From Pomphorhynchus laevis (Eukaryota > Acanthocephala > Palaeacanthocephala > Echinorhynchida > Pomphorhynchidae): 64,000 nucleotides of DNA. The notes below the pieces were generated by a model, which was not told the DNA's origin, searched no databases, and was given only the letters and a program-made list of their open reading frames with translations. The stretch spans positions 62,001 through 126,000 of the forward strand of contig WNNJ02001308.1 of the NCBI GenBank assembly GCA_012934845.2, written 5' to 3'. The number at the start of each line of letters is the position of its first letter. The first letter of the stretch is position 1. The translations under genes and the position numbers were made by a program. Below, piece by piece: positions 1 through 10,590 of this stretch.

Positions 1-604
1 CTTGTGAATAGTTTTCTTTTCAAAAGAACTCAGCTTGAGCAAATACTAAGATTTATCATGCCCCTTATGTCGAGACTACGACCATCGTGCACTGCGATTT
101 TGACTTCCGGTTTGCTGCAGACTCTGAGTGCCTCAATTGCATGATTTCGCGTTTGTGTGAGGTTGCGGGATTTAATTCCTCAAAAGAAGAAATGAAAAAG
201 AGAAACTAAATTAAACTACTTTCATTTTTTAAACTCTTTTTCTTTATTTATACCTTGCATGTTATTATTAAGAAACTCTTTATTACACATATATAATGGT
301 GCTTTAGGCTATTTCAGTATTTTGTTCCTCCTCAAATAATATATTACCTCACATTCTGCAAGTGTTATTATCCCTAAGTGTTGCAATTGCAAAACATTAA
401 TAGGTATATGTGAAGAGTCCTAAACATGATAAGCGTCTCTCCAAATTTGATAATCAACAACATTTATTGGATTTTCCGGTACATTGTACCTATCAGATTC
501 ATTTTACTAACTACATATACATTACTATGTCAAAATTTGCAATGAAGGTGTATAATGTCAATAATAAAACATTTAAAAACTAATAATATCAATTAAATTA
601 ATCT
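1..604. other. AT-rich stretch without a recognised gene
   Basis: I see no open frame with coding character, no RNA gene and no clear repeat here. It ends where the 319-bp tandem repeats begin. Confidence 0.6.
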
Positions 605-635
605 CAACAGTCATTTAAGCATGACGCGAAAGAAA

Positions 636-683
636 AACGATAACAGTATTAGATACCGTTTAGTCATCGCAATGACTCATCAG
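636..683 (-). ncRNA. Hammerhead-like core, 319-bp unit 1
   Basis: On the minus strand CUGAUGA (677-683) is followed by a perfect 5-bp helix II (GUCAU-UGCG-AUGAC), then UAAA where GAAA is expected, then an 8-position helix III with one mismatch closing a 7-nt loop and ending CGU-U. The related copies near 32.3 kb and 1.3 kb have GAAA, so the ancestor probably had the full core. Helix I shows only about three pairs by eye, so activity of this copy is doubtful. Confidence 0.5.
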
Positions 684-954
684 TCTTAGATCCCTCACTG
701 CTGGATGCATAGGAGGACTAGCAGACGACAAGAAACGAATCATATGTATGAGGTACAATAACACATCTATTAACCTCATAGAGTGCTAAATCAGCACTAA
801 GGCTTCACCAAATAGGATCATTAGCAAAAGCACCGGCAAATGCCAGCGTAGGTATCTTTAATATCGGATCACTTATTTTAATTATGAATTTCTCCAAACG
901 ATACCATTCCGAGTGAATAATGTTAACAGTCATTTAAGCATGACGCGAAAGAAA

Positions 955-1002
955 AACGATAACAGTATTAGATACCGTTTAGTCATCGCAATGACTCATC
1001 AG
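955..1002 (-). ncRNA. Hammerhead-like core, 319-bp unit 2
   Basis: Same structure as unit 1, exactly 319 bp later: CUGAUGA at 996-1002 (minus strand), 5-bp helix II with UGCG loop, UAAA instead of GAAA, and the same helix III. The two units give a testable monomer-length RNA between cleavage sites. Confidence 0.5.
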
Positions 1003-1299
1003 TCTTAGATCCCTCACTGCTGGATGCATAGGAGGACTAGCAGACGACAAGAAACGAATCATATGTATGAGGTACAAGAACACATCTAGTAACCTCATAG
1101 AGTGCTAAATCAGCAATCCAGCTTCACCAAATAGGATCATTAGCAAAAGCACTGGCAAATGCCAGCGTAGGTATATTTAATATCGGATCACTTATTTTAA
1201 TTATGAATTTCTCCAAACGATACCATTCCGAGTGAATAATGTTAACAGTCGTTTAAGCATGACGCGAAAGAAAAACGATAACAGTATTAGATACCGTTT

Positions 1300-1395
1300 C
1301 GTCATCGGTATCTAATACTGTTATCGTTTTTCTTTCGGGTCGGGCTTAAATGACTGTTAAGATTATTCACCCGGAATGGTATCGTTTGGAGAAAT
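1300..1395 (+). repeat. Inverted partial copy of the 319-bp unit
   Basis: From about 1309 the sequence runs back through the unit in the opposite orientation, so 1263-1340 is a long palindrome centred on the helix III segment. The GAAAC box of the core is intact here but CUGAUGA is missing. It ends in the unit's terminal segment at about 1395. Confidence 0.75.
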
Positions 1396-2235
1396 TAAAT
1401 TAATCAGTATCTATTTTATTTTAAGTTGAAATGTCTGTGTTGTTTGATGACTATTTTTATTCTGCACGTTGCTTCATATTTTATGTTTAGTTAAAGGCTT
1501 AAAAAGCATTTACTTCAGTGAAACAATGCGATCAGCAGACGAGTCGAATGATCGATATATTTAAGAAAGTGCAGATTTGTCTTATCAATTTCAATAAATT
1601 AAATTAGCAAATGATATACTGCTAATATATCATTAGCAATATATATATGAAAAACAGAAAACCGAGAAATTTAAAATCGACTCATACGACGAACATCCTT
1701 TCATGACTATTATCATAAATACTGTTTAAATATAGCTCACGCGTAGAACCTTTACTGTTCAATGTCTACATTAAGGTATACGTTGCGATCGTGCACTTTA
1801 TTTATGACTATAAAGTTATCATTTGACATTTTTGGAAATTGCCTGGGCCGAGAGTCGCGAAAGCTAATAAATAACATCATCGCTATCATTTATTGGAATG
1901 TTCTTCAGCTAACAAGAAGGACAATATCAATGCAAGCATTATATGTGTGTATTTATCAAATACAAGTGTTGTATGCATGTATTCATCAAATACGAGCATT
2001 TTTATTAACGATTCGGGTTTAATTACAGAAATTCTACTTTGAATTAATTAAAATATTAATTGTTATAACATAAAAATTGTAACATATAACCTCTACAAAT
2101 GAAGGCTGTGTGATGTATTTAAAGAATTAATAATGAAGAGTGGTCTCGCTTCATCATCGGGTGCCCCAACGTCTTTCGACAACGCGATCTTGTGGCTTTG
2201 ACGTGTGCTTACAGAGAAGTCAATAGAGAGTGCAT
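1396..2235. other. No recognised gene
   Basis: AT-rich sequence. A short open frame at 1762-2022 has no recognisable domain and biased composition, and I do not call it. Confidence 0.5.
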
Positions 2236-2362
2236 GCTCGAGGTTTGAACCCCGTACATAGAGTTTGCAATGCACACGCCTCCACCATTCGGCCCCGCGT
2301 GGCCGAATGGTGGAAGCGTGTGCATTAATTCATTATTCGGCCACGCGGGGCCGAATGGTGAA
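2236..2362 (-). repeat. tRNA-like pol III promoter in a GC-rich palindrome (SINE-like)
   Basis: On the minus strand GGCCGAATGG followed by TGGA (2283-2294) fits a tRNA A box, and GGGTTCAAACC at 2243-2253 fits a B box about 40 bases downstream, the normal order. A TTGCAAA stretch lies where an anticodon loop would be, but its stem does not pair well. The A-box half is repeated in inverted order up to 2362, giving a strong palindrome. I read it as a tRNA-derived SINE head or decayed tRNA, not a working tRNA gene. Confidence 0.45.
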
Positions 2363-2422
2363 TTAATAATAAGATGAGAAATATACATAAAAATGACGCA
2401 ACATTCCGAATCTGCGAAACAT

Positions 2423-2908
2423 TTAATCACTAAAATGCTCACTAGTCTTTTTTTGACGTATTTCAATTTGTTGGGTAGCTCGAAATAGTGGAGTAGGTCT
2501 TTTAGTCGTTACTTTATGAATTGGAATGTTATATCGCTGTGGTCCTTGAGTTGGTAACGTAGCAAAATCTTGATATCGTTTGTCAGCCGGACGTTGGATG
2601 GCCGGATCTAATAGACTCTTGATCGCATCATATTCTGGCTTTTTTGTTGTCGTCTTTTTTGAAAATAGAAATCGTCTATAACGCGGCAATTCTTCCTCCC
2701 CTGTCAAATTAAAAATATAACATTAGGAAAATCATATGGAAATATAAAATCGACTCTTAGTTTTAGAAGTAACATATTATTTATCGCTAAAAAAACTTGA
2801 TTTAAAACTCTTTACATAAAACATTTTGTAGAAAACTAGTTTGGTGAGTAGAAAACCTAAATCAAAAATCTCTTGTTGTCTAGCAATCTCTCGATACTGC
2901 GAGATAAC
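2423..2908 (-). CDS. Two last exons of an unknown host gene
   Basis: The final exon is 2423-2700 and the previous one 2857-2908 (or 2857-2896 if the inner AG is used), with a 156-bp intron between them. The upstream exon ends in phase 1 (…IFDL plus one base, donor AG|GTTTTC), and the downstream exon begins with the two bases needed (acceptor TTTGACAG|GG), so they join as YREIARQQEIFDLGEEEL. The last exon encodes about 92 residues rich in Lys, Arg, Pro and Thr, including PRYRRFLFSKK and RYQDFATLPTQGPQRYNIP, and ends in TAA. Composition is coding-like and unlike the surrounding noise. I recognise no domain. Further 5' exons should lie above 2910 but I could not fix them. Confidence 0.55.
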
Positions 2909-2909
2909 C

Positions 2910-3240
2910 TATGATGAGATAAAACTTGATTTGATATTTTATAAAATTAAAATGTTTATAAGGATGAAAACAAAATCATGCGTCTCGACAAATTGAAAAT
3001 GAGTAGATGAATTTATTCTTATTATGGTAACTTATTAAACCACAATTATAAGCTATGAGGTACATTATGACGTACATCGACTTTATAGCAATTTCTGCAG
3101 ATACAATCGATAACTTGGTTTTGAGCGTGAATAAACATACTGTGGTTACAGCATGTTTTGTTCATTAAGAGGAACATATCAGTTTGTTCAAATGACCTCT
3201 AATTTTAATTCTAATGAATTGGTATATTATCTATAATTAT
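2910..3240. other. Probable intron of the minus-strand gene
   Basis: AT-rich sequence upstream of the two exons. A possible small exon near 3060-3100 (acceptor ATCTGCAG on the minus strand) is too weak to call. Confidence 0.3.
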
Positions 3241-3410
3241 TGGAGCTGAATCAAAGAAAAGAAGAACTTTTTTTATATTTCGCTAACTACTTCTGTTAGC
3301 ATCTTCAGAAAATTACAATCAAGATTGTATAAAGATGCTGAAAGAAGTATTTAGCGAAATATCAAAAAGAATTCTTCTTTTCTTTGTTTCAGCTCTAAAA
3401 ATTATTTATC
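3241..3410. repeat. Fold-back repeat with hammerhead-like arm
   Basis: The two arms (about 3241-3308 and 3325-3400) are inverted copies. On the minus strand the left arm reads CUGAAGA (3302-3308), a perfect 6-bp hairpin GCUAAC/GUUAGC, then GAAA (3278-3281). Related copies lie at 36525-36720 and 57815-57900. The 36.6 kb copy is followed by the same AATAATGGATCA flank, so this is a dispersed family of roughly 190 bp. Confidence 0.7.
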
Positions 3411-3934
3411 AATAATGGATCAGTACCAACTATTTAAGAAGGTATATTATTATATATTAATTAGTTCATCAAAATTCTCTGTTACAGCAGAATTAAAGGT
3501 TTTAACTTATAATAATTTTAATTATAGAAAATTTAAAAATTTCGATATTTATATTTTTAAATTTATTTATAGTACCAAATGTGTAAATTCAGTTAAGTGA
3601 TCTGATTTATTCAACAAAGAACGATATGTAGTCAGCAACCTGCATACATCATCAAATTAAAACGTATTATGCTACTTAATAATGTTGAGAGTAAAAAATA
3701 AGGAATGAACAATACAGTTGTGCAAGTACAGGGTTCCCTACTTTAAAGTGAACATTTCCCAATAAAAAGTGAAATTTTCCCAAATGATCTCATTTAAAAG
3801 TGTAATATTCCCAAAAAAATGTATTGTTCTAATTAAAAGGTGGAATATTCCCGATAAAAAGTTTAATGTTCTCACTAAAAGTAGACAATTGTGTTTCTAT
3901 TTTTTATTAATCTTACAATGTGAAAAGTAAATTA

Positions 3935-5000
3935 TATTCGAGTACTTGTCGATTGGTAATTGTCTGTGTCTAGACAATGTCATCTTGGAGAACCTCAAGG
4001 TTCAGTTTTGGGTCCGCTTTTATTCAGCATTTATGTTAACGATTTGCCTGGGTGCATTCGCTCTCGATCATGTTTATATGCAGATGACTTTAAAATATGG
4101 CGGCCCATTCATTCATGTGAGGATGTTGATAATTTGCAAACTGACATAGATAATGTGGAGTTGTGGGCGGCGTCTAACAAGCTTGTGATAAATGTTTCGA
4201 AATGCAAACACATGCGTAGTATTAGTAATGCTCGCAAGCAACTAACATCTACTTGTTACAAATATAAGGGCTGTATTGTGGAAAGTGTCGATAGTTACAA
4301 AGATTTAGGAGTATGGGTTACCTCTAATTTATCAACTAAAAAGCACACTGATCAAGCTTGTGCCAACTCCAATAAAATGATAGGTATGATTCGACGCGCG
4401 TTTGTTCGCGTTAATCCGACTGCTCTTTAGCCTCTGATTTTAGCACATGTGTTGGGTAGACTTTTATATGCAGCTCCGGTTGTATACCCACGTACTGTGC
4501 ATGAACATAAGAAATCAGAGAGGGTACTTCGCAGGGCAACAAAGCTAGCACCAACGTTGGCGTCGCTGCCTTATGAAGACAGACTGATATCATTAGGACT
4601 TGAGACCGTCACATGGACCCGTCGGTACATGGATATGTGCCTTGTTTGGCATTTATTCCAACGTCCTCATCACCCTCTTCGGAGTAGGGTTCAACTACGT
4701 GGTTCAAATGTTCTTCGCGGTCATTCTTTAACTATTCGAAGAAACAGGGTACAGAAATTGGGCGCGATGTAATTTGATAGAAGAATTGTTGAGCTTTGGA
4801 ACAACCTTGATGCAGACACCGTTGGATGCAGTTCACTTAATACTTTTAAAAGAAGACTACGAATGATCAAGCAATGTTTCGTGTTGCATTTCCTTATTTT
4901 AATAACTAATTAACTTATTTACGAACTTATTGTGAGTCAGCTATTTGAGCTAATGCTCGTATGTTGTTGAATGTATAAATACGTGTAATTTTATGTAATA
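3935..5000 (+). mobile_element. 5'-truncated CR1-like LINE fragment (LINE-B)
   Basis: It starts inside the reverse transcriptase: the GEPQGSVLGPLLFSIYVNDLP stretch is motif B, LYADDFK is the catalytic YADD box, and NVSKCKHM follows. After one stop near 4428 the frame changes and a C-terminal region with LPYEDRLISLGLETV follows to about 4772, which is typical of CR1/L2-type proteins. The 3' UTR runs to about 5000. It is a dead insertion inside the IS630-like transposon. Confidence 0.75.
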
Positions 5001-5076
5001 TATAATTATTGTATATTGTTTGTATTCTGCCGGCAGCCATTGTATACATATCATCTTGCTATTTGTTCAGTTTACA

Positions 5077-6081
5077 ATGGAGAACCATGAAAAACAATCG
5101 AAATACAGAAAACTCACCTTGGGCATCTTTAATCAGATCAAGAGGTTACTTTCTACGAAAAGTATTCGTGAAATAAGTGAGATAACGCTGCTCTCAAAAT
5201 CAAGACTGTACTAGATAAAATGTTTTATCGAAACATTAACAATTGAATAAACCTTTGAAAATTTTGTTCAAAAACGAGGTCGCAAAAACAAAGATTACAT
5301 CAAAATAAAAGGCCAAAATTATGGAAGTTTTCGAGAGAGAGACAACGCTCTCACTTAGAAAGCGGCACGAAATATTCCAGATGTCGACAGCCTGAGCCTA
5401 TCGAGAAGCAAAATGAACCGCATGATGAAACAGACTGAATTGACCAGGAAAAGGATAAAAAAGTCGTCCATCATATTTGAGTCAAATCATGCACAAAGAA
5501 GAGCTTTATACGCTGCAGATCTCTTAAATAATCAAGACCTGTAATATATATTTTTTGACGAGTCTGGGTTTAACCTACATACGTCAAACAGCTACGGGTA
5601 TTACATGCTCAATATAGATGCGATCAAGTCTGTGGCCACATCAAGAGGCCGAAATATTTCTCTCTGCGTACTGTTTTCAATAAATGGGTTGACTGGTTAC
5701 GTTATGTTCGACAGATTATTTTCTGGTAACCAATTTAAGTAGTTTATAAATGGGTTTATATCCAGCAAGACAATAAACGCGAGCACTGTTTTAGTGATAG
5801 ATAACGCATCAATCCATCATTGCAACATTCTGGAAGTGTTAGATGGAAATAACGCCCCATACAAATACCTTCATGTCTACTCTCCGGACATGAATCCAAT
5901 CGAGAACGTTTTATCAATTCCAAAATCGAAAGTTTCTTCAAGACGACCCGTAGTATCGACAAGAGAAACGTTGAAAATCTACATTTCGGAAGCCATTGAA
6001 GAATTTAACCAATGTGAAACTCAGGCTTTTCTGAATCTTTACAGAAAAAATATGGGAAGCCGTAAACGTAGCTCTCAATGA
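5077..6081 (+). pseudogene. IS630-like DDE transposase remnant
   Basis: The translation begins MENHEKQSKYRKLTLG at 5077 with a helix-turn-helix-like start. The catalytic parts are FDESGFN near 5557 (first Asp), VIDNASIHH near 5790 (second Asp) and YSPDMNPIEN near 5880 (Glu). I count 33 residues between the second Asp and the Glu, close to the DD34E of Tc1. Stops and frame changes interrupt the frame at several places (for example TAA at 5541 and TAG at 5740), so no functional enzyme can be made. Confidence 0.75.
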
Positions 6082-6384
6082 GTAAATTTTGTACATTTAC
6101 TCATTAAGAGTAAATGTACAATTTACGCTTTTCGTTATATATTTAAAAATCCCAATTCAGTCTTTATATTTGTGGATTACATATGCTTGTAGTTTTACAA
6201 ATGCATGATATAATCTTTAAATCTACAATTAAGATTAATGAAAAATTGAAAAATTACTTACATTTTAGTGATAATTTTTAGAACATTCATATAATTTACT
6301 TTTTAATGAGAATATTTCTTTTTTTATTGGGAGCATTCCACTTTTTATTAGGAACATTTCACCTTTTATTGAGAACATTCTTAC

Positions 6385-7370
6385 TTTAGTAAGCTGATTA
6401 ATAGTGAAAGCTCGAATATATCTAAGATAAACATTTGGAAAGATTATATATTTGATAAAATTAAAAATAAAATGAAAATAACAAACAATTATAAAAGGAA
6501 AGATAAAATTAATAAAGATATGTATAAAGAACTTACTAAATTAAAGGATAACTATATAATAACAACTATTGATAAAGCTAGTAATAACTTTGTCTTCATA
6601 TGCAAAAAGCTTTATTATGATATACTAATGAAAGAGGTTATTTCTAAGGATTTAAATGTAAATCCAACATATGAACGTAGTGAGTTTAGTTTAGAAACAA
6701 TTATTACAAGTCACTGTTCTATAATGGATAAAAAGGGTATAAAGGTTGAATCAGATAATAAAACTATACCTATATTATATTGGAATCAAAAACTACATAA
6801 AAATCCAATAAAACATAGGCTCATATGTAGTGCGTTTAAATGTACATTAAAACCACTTTCTGTCTATATGAATAAAATACTTAAAGTAATTAAAGCACAC
6901 TTCAAAAAATATTGCAAGGTAATCGAAATTAATACTGGTATAAAACACTATTTCAGTATTAATTCTACAAAAGAATTTTTAGAACAGACAAAAGGAATAA
7001 ATTTTCAAAATATAAATACATACGATTTTAGTACGCTTTATACAAATCTAGATTTAGTAGATATTAAAGAAGCGTTAGTAAAATTAATTAATCTTATATT
7101 CGGAAAAAGATATACATATATATGTTATAATAATTATAACGCCTATCTAACAAAAATTAAACAATCAAGTAAATATAAATATATGGATAAAATTGAATTA
7201 ATAGAATCTTTTAATATTTTAATATACCAAACTTATTTAAAAGTAATTAAATCACACTTCAAGAAATATTGTAGGGTAATAGAAATTAATACTGCTATAA
7301 AAACTATTACAGTATTAATTCTACTAAAGAATTTTTATAATGTTTTTAAAAAATCATGTTTCTAAATAAT
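6385..7370 (+). mobile_element. Naiad-type Penelope-like fragment, internally rearranged
   Basis: From about 6385 the sequence matches the middle of the full Naiad element at 17.8-20.9 kb (plus orientation here). The open frame 6472-7365 includes RT motif A (DFSTLYTNL). At about 7225 it jumps back: after the ILIYQTYLKV stretch it repeats an upstream stretch (IKSHFKKYCRVIEINT, seen first as IKAHFKKYCKVIEINT at 6880), then ends. The second half of the RT, including YIDD, and the GIY-YIG domain are missing. Confidence 0.8.
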
Positions 7371-7956
7371 GTTTCTAAAAATATGTTTCTTGTAAATATG
7401 TATCTTCTGAAAATATGTCATTTTCACTATTAATAGTTATAATAAAACTATTATAGTTTTAATTTTGACATTTCATTAATAAAATTTGAACGGGCTTATA
7501 TATTATTCTGAGTTGAATGTTGCCAAATGATTGAATAAATATAATTTTCACACTTTTACTACCAAATTGTTCATTCAAAACATCATTGAATGGCGCATTC
7601 ATATCTATTATGATTGTAGTATATTCAATTATATGTAATTTTTAAATAATTTTTGTTATATATATGGTACTGACATTGTATGTAATGGTTTGGTTGTGAT
7701 CAGATAAAGTGTATGTACATTAAAGTCAGCTTGTTTAATAATCACGGGGCATCCCCTCAATCAAAATACAAGGAAGATATACAAGTACGAAGAGCGCATT
7801 ATCAAAAGCGAACAAGGCCATTTCAGCGCTTTTATAATGACTGCAAATGCTTAACTTGGTCAATCTGCTCTGCACTTCTAAAAGCGTTAGTACTGAAGTG
7901 TTCAAAGAATAGTGGCGATTCATATGCAAATACTATTGCTGAAATATAAATTTAAA
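7371..7956. other. No recognised gene
   Basis: 7700-7930 is somewhat richer in GC and open on both strands (78 codons plus, 64 minus), but neither translation shows a recognisable domain and no convincing splice sites frame it. Confidence 0.35.
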
Positions 7957-8095
7957 GTATGTATACCATAGTAAGTAAGTAAGGGTTTTATTAATAACTA
8001 TATAACTGATAAAAACTTAAGAAACAAAAACATGCAAAAGACAACTTAAAATAGAAACTGTTCACGACGTGTATTTTGGAATCTTCAACTTATAT

Positions 8096-10556
8096 TCACG
8101 GCCTCAGGTCCAGAGGGATCTGAGCCCCTCGGCCGCACCAGCGCGCCGCCCTCTGACTGAACCATTCGGGGTCTCTCACACACCTAAGAGTCCAGTCAAG
8201 GCGGACTATGGTTGGTAATCTCGAGATGAGGAGCTTGAGAAACCTTAGTCTTTGTTCTGGGGGACGTCCTCGTGAGAAGAAGACTAATCCCGAGATAGCC
8301 CAAGTACCCCAGAGGCGCACTTGGGTTATCCCATTCAATGACAGATGCTGGGCCCGTTTCAGAGCCCACCTAGCTTTCTTCAGGATACGTTTAAGTCTAT
8401 CCAGGTCAGCTTTCGCCGACCAATTCACCGTAACGGTGAACCCCAGATATTTTACTCGACTCGTGAAGATGGGGAGTGGTTGATGCTGCAAAATGGAGGA
8501 GAGTGTAGAGAGTGCTAGTCTCTTAAGTTTCTTTTTGGTGGCAGGAACGCCATTAAAGACAACCACCTGTGATTTAGAGGAGTTTAAAATAAGATTGGAT
8601 GGGGGCAACTGATCTTTTAATCTTAAAAAGAAACGGCTGATGTCAGAGATTACATCTTTGCACCTGCGTCCAGAGAACAAGGATGTGGTATCATCAGCAT
8701 ATACCACTAGATGTTGATCACGTTTAAAATTCTTGAATAATACAATGGATGCAGCAAGATATAAGATAGGAGAAAGTGGGGATCCTTGAGGTACACCTGT
8801 AATAGGGTAGAACTGACGCGCATCAGGGTCGTCTTCATAGTAGAACCGCTTGGTGTACAACAATATCTCCACCCTGTTAACAATTCTCGCAGGCAACCCG
8901 AGGGACCTGAGAGAGGAGATAACGAAGGGAATGGAGATCCGGTCAAATGCAGCTGAAAAATCAAGAAAAACAGCCACAGCAAGCTGATGACTATTATCCT
9001 GACAAAACTGATGCACTTCACCAATTGCTGAATGGACCGAGCGCCCTTTGACAAACCCATGAAAACTCGGTGGGATCAAATTACGCCTACATAAATGAAC
9101 GCGGATTCTACGCGCAAGCGCTTTCTCGTAGATGGATACGAGGGCGTTTTAAATCGAGATGGGCCGCAGATCTTTAGGACAAGTGATTAATCTCTTTTTA
9201 GGTAAAAAAACTCGACGGCTGATGTTGATTTCCGCTATGTCAGACGGGGAGGCTAATAGCATTGTGATGGCGACCTCCTTTCTCTGACTGTATGTCAAAA
9301 GCTGACAGACACGAGTGGTGAGTGGCGCGTGGGATTTGGAGGTGCCCGGGAGTGGTCCCCAGGAGTTAAGGATATCTGTAACAGACAAGTCCCTACTCCT
9401 GAAGTCACACCAAGGCGGGATTGGTTGGGGAGAATGAGTGGCTCCATAATTGTGTAAGGAAAGTGACTCCTCTAAAACTTTGTCAAGGCATATGCTACCA
9501 ATCCAAACCAAGGCCCTATCCTTTCAGCAAACAAATTTCTCCTTCTTGAATATCTTCCAGAAGGAAGCCTGAGAAGGGTTTTGGTAAGCAATGCTTGCCC
9601 TATCCCTGCTCAGCTGGAGCCTATATCTAGAGCTCCAATATTTATTCGAGAGGATATGTCTGGCGGAAACAGAGAGATTGGGAAGGTGCAACATTTTAGC
9701 TAGGACCTTGAGCTTTGTTGGAGTAGGATTGTATGTTCGACCTTTATGGGTAGTCGAAAGGATCGCGGTAGCTTGCGATGAGAGGTAGGAATTAAATTCG
9801 GTCAAACTCTCAATTCCAATTCTGGGGAAGAGTTGGATAGCTGCCTGAAAGAAGGCCACTCTAATAGGATCAAAGTGAAACCTTCTTCTAAGCAACGTAT
9901 CGTCCTCTAGCCGCCAGCGAATTAGGTCATGAGAGGTGGTCTGTTGTTGACGCGACTGCTCGGTGCAAATGGGTTTCAACAACCACATCTTATGTAGCAG
10001 TAATATGTCGAGGAGAGAATTTGTTGTAGAGCAATGAAAGGTTGGGGAAGGTGGTTTATGAATAAGATAGTCGATCCTTGCTCTGCGGAGTGCTGCATTA
10101 ATCCAACGACCAGTTCTGTCGTTGAAGTCACCAAGTAACATGTCATAACCGCTCCCCAATATTTGATCCAGGAGGTCACGGTTTTTGTGAATTTCTCCTG
10201 GCCGAATATAGACATTGGCTATGCTTATACGCTTACCGTTCTTACAAAGTGATATAGCTAAACAAGATAGGGCTGGACAAGAGTAGTTTAATAGGAGGGA
10301 TGATCTTAAGGAGCTTTTTACTAGGGTTAAAAGACCTTGTGATGAAGAGGAGTGAGGGGGGGGTTATGTAAGGAGTAAAGTGGGTGTATATGTGCTTAGG
10401 GATAAATCGAGTAATATCCTGGGGGAGACGGATAGACCGCGTCTCCTGAAGGACTATAACATCTGCATCTCTACCAGATAGAAGGCTAAGGGCGGAAGCA
10501 CCTCCCGAATTCCACTGAAGGATATTCAGTGAAAAAGGTCCTTGATTACTTTCCAT
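8096..10556 (-). pseudogene. LINE-A ORF2: endonuclease and reverse transcriptase, frameshifted
   Basis: It begins at 10556 with an AP-type endonuclease start (NILQWNSGG, VIVLQETRS). The RT follows: LDFSAAFDRI (motif A), TGVPQGSPLSPILY (motif B) and VVYADDT (motif C). The reading frame changes at least three times, between the blocks 10242-10556, 9524-10215, 9149-9511 and 8096-9079, so this copy cannot make the enzyme. Each block aligns with the near-intact ORF2 at 29606-32068. The protein would nick target DNA and prime reverse transcription of the LINE RNA. Confidence 0.9.
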
Positions 10557-10590
10557 TGCGTAAGTGTTACCGAAGTGGGACGCCCTCCAC

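Larger units (their letters stand above)
605..1310 (-). repeat. Tandem 319-bp repeat, two full units and part of a third
   Basis: The word CAGTCATTTAAGCATGACGC starts at 608 and again at 927, and a one-base variant starts at 1246, giving a period of exactly 319 bp with few differences between units. Each full unit carries, on the minus strand, a hammerhead-type core. A further copy of the same unit in plus orientation is split by a LINE at 28.3-32.4 kb, so the unit is dispersed as well as tandem. Size, tandem layout and ribozyme core resemble metazoan retrozymes and the schistosome Sm-alpha satellite. That family link is inference. Confidence 0.85.
3729..6392 (+). mobile_element. IS630/Tc1-mariner-like DNA transposon, decayed
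   Basis: Both ends carry an array of degenerate units of the type ATTCCCAATAAAAAGTGAAA, direct on the left (3729-3900) and inverted on the right (6290-6392). The left end follows TA and begins CAG, usual for this superfamily. A transposase remnant lies at 5077-6081 and a 5'-truncated LINE has inserted between the left end and the transposase. The right edge is uncertain by a few bases because a Naiad fragment starts there. Confidence 0.7.

Noticed and set aside
1762-2022. 86-codon plus-strand frame with repeated YxCIxQI pattern
   Set aside because: The pattern reflects a short DNA repeat (ATTCATCAAATAC) and there is no other coding support.
2236-2312. Functional tRNA gene
   Set aside because: A and B boxes fit but the anticodon stem and acceptor stem do not pair.
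7713-7949. 78-codon plus-strand frame in a GC-richer patch
   Set aside because: Both strands are open, no domain, no splice sites; could be chance or an old repeat.
8208-8483. Plus-strand open frame of 91 codons
   Set aside because: Shadow of the LINE-A RT on the minus strand.
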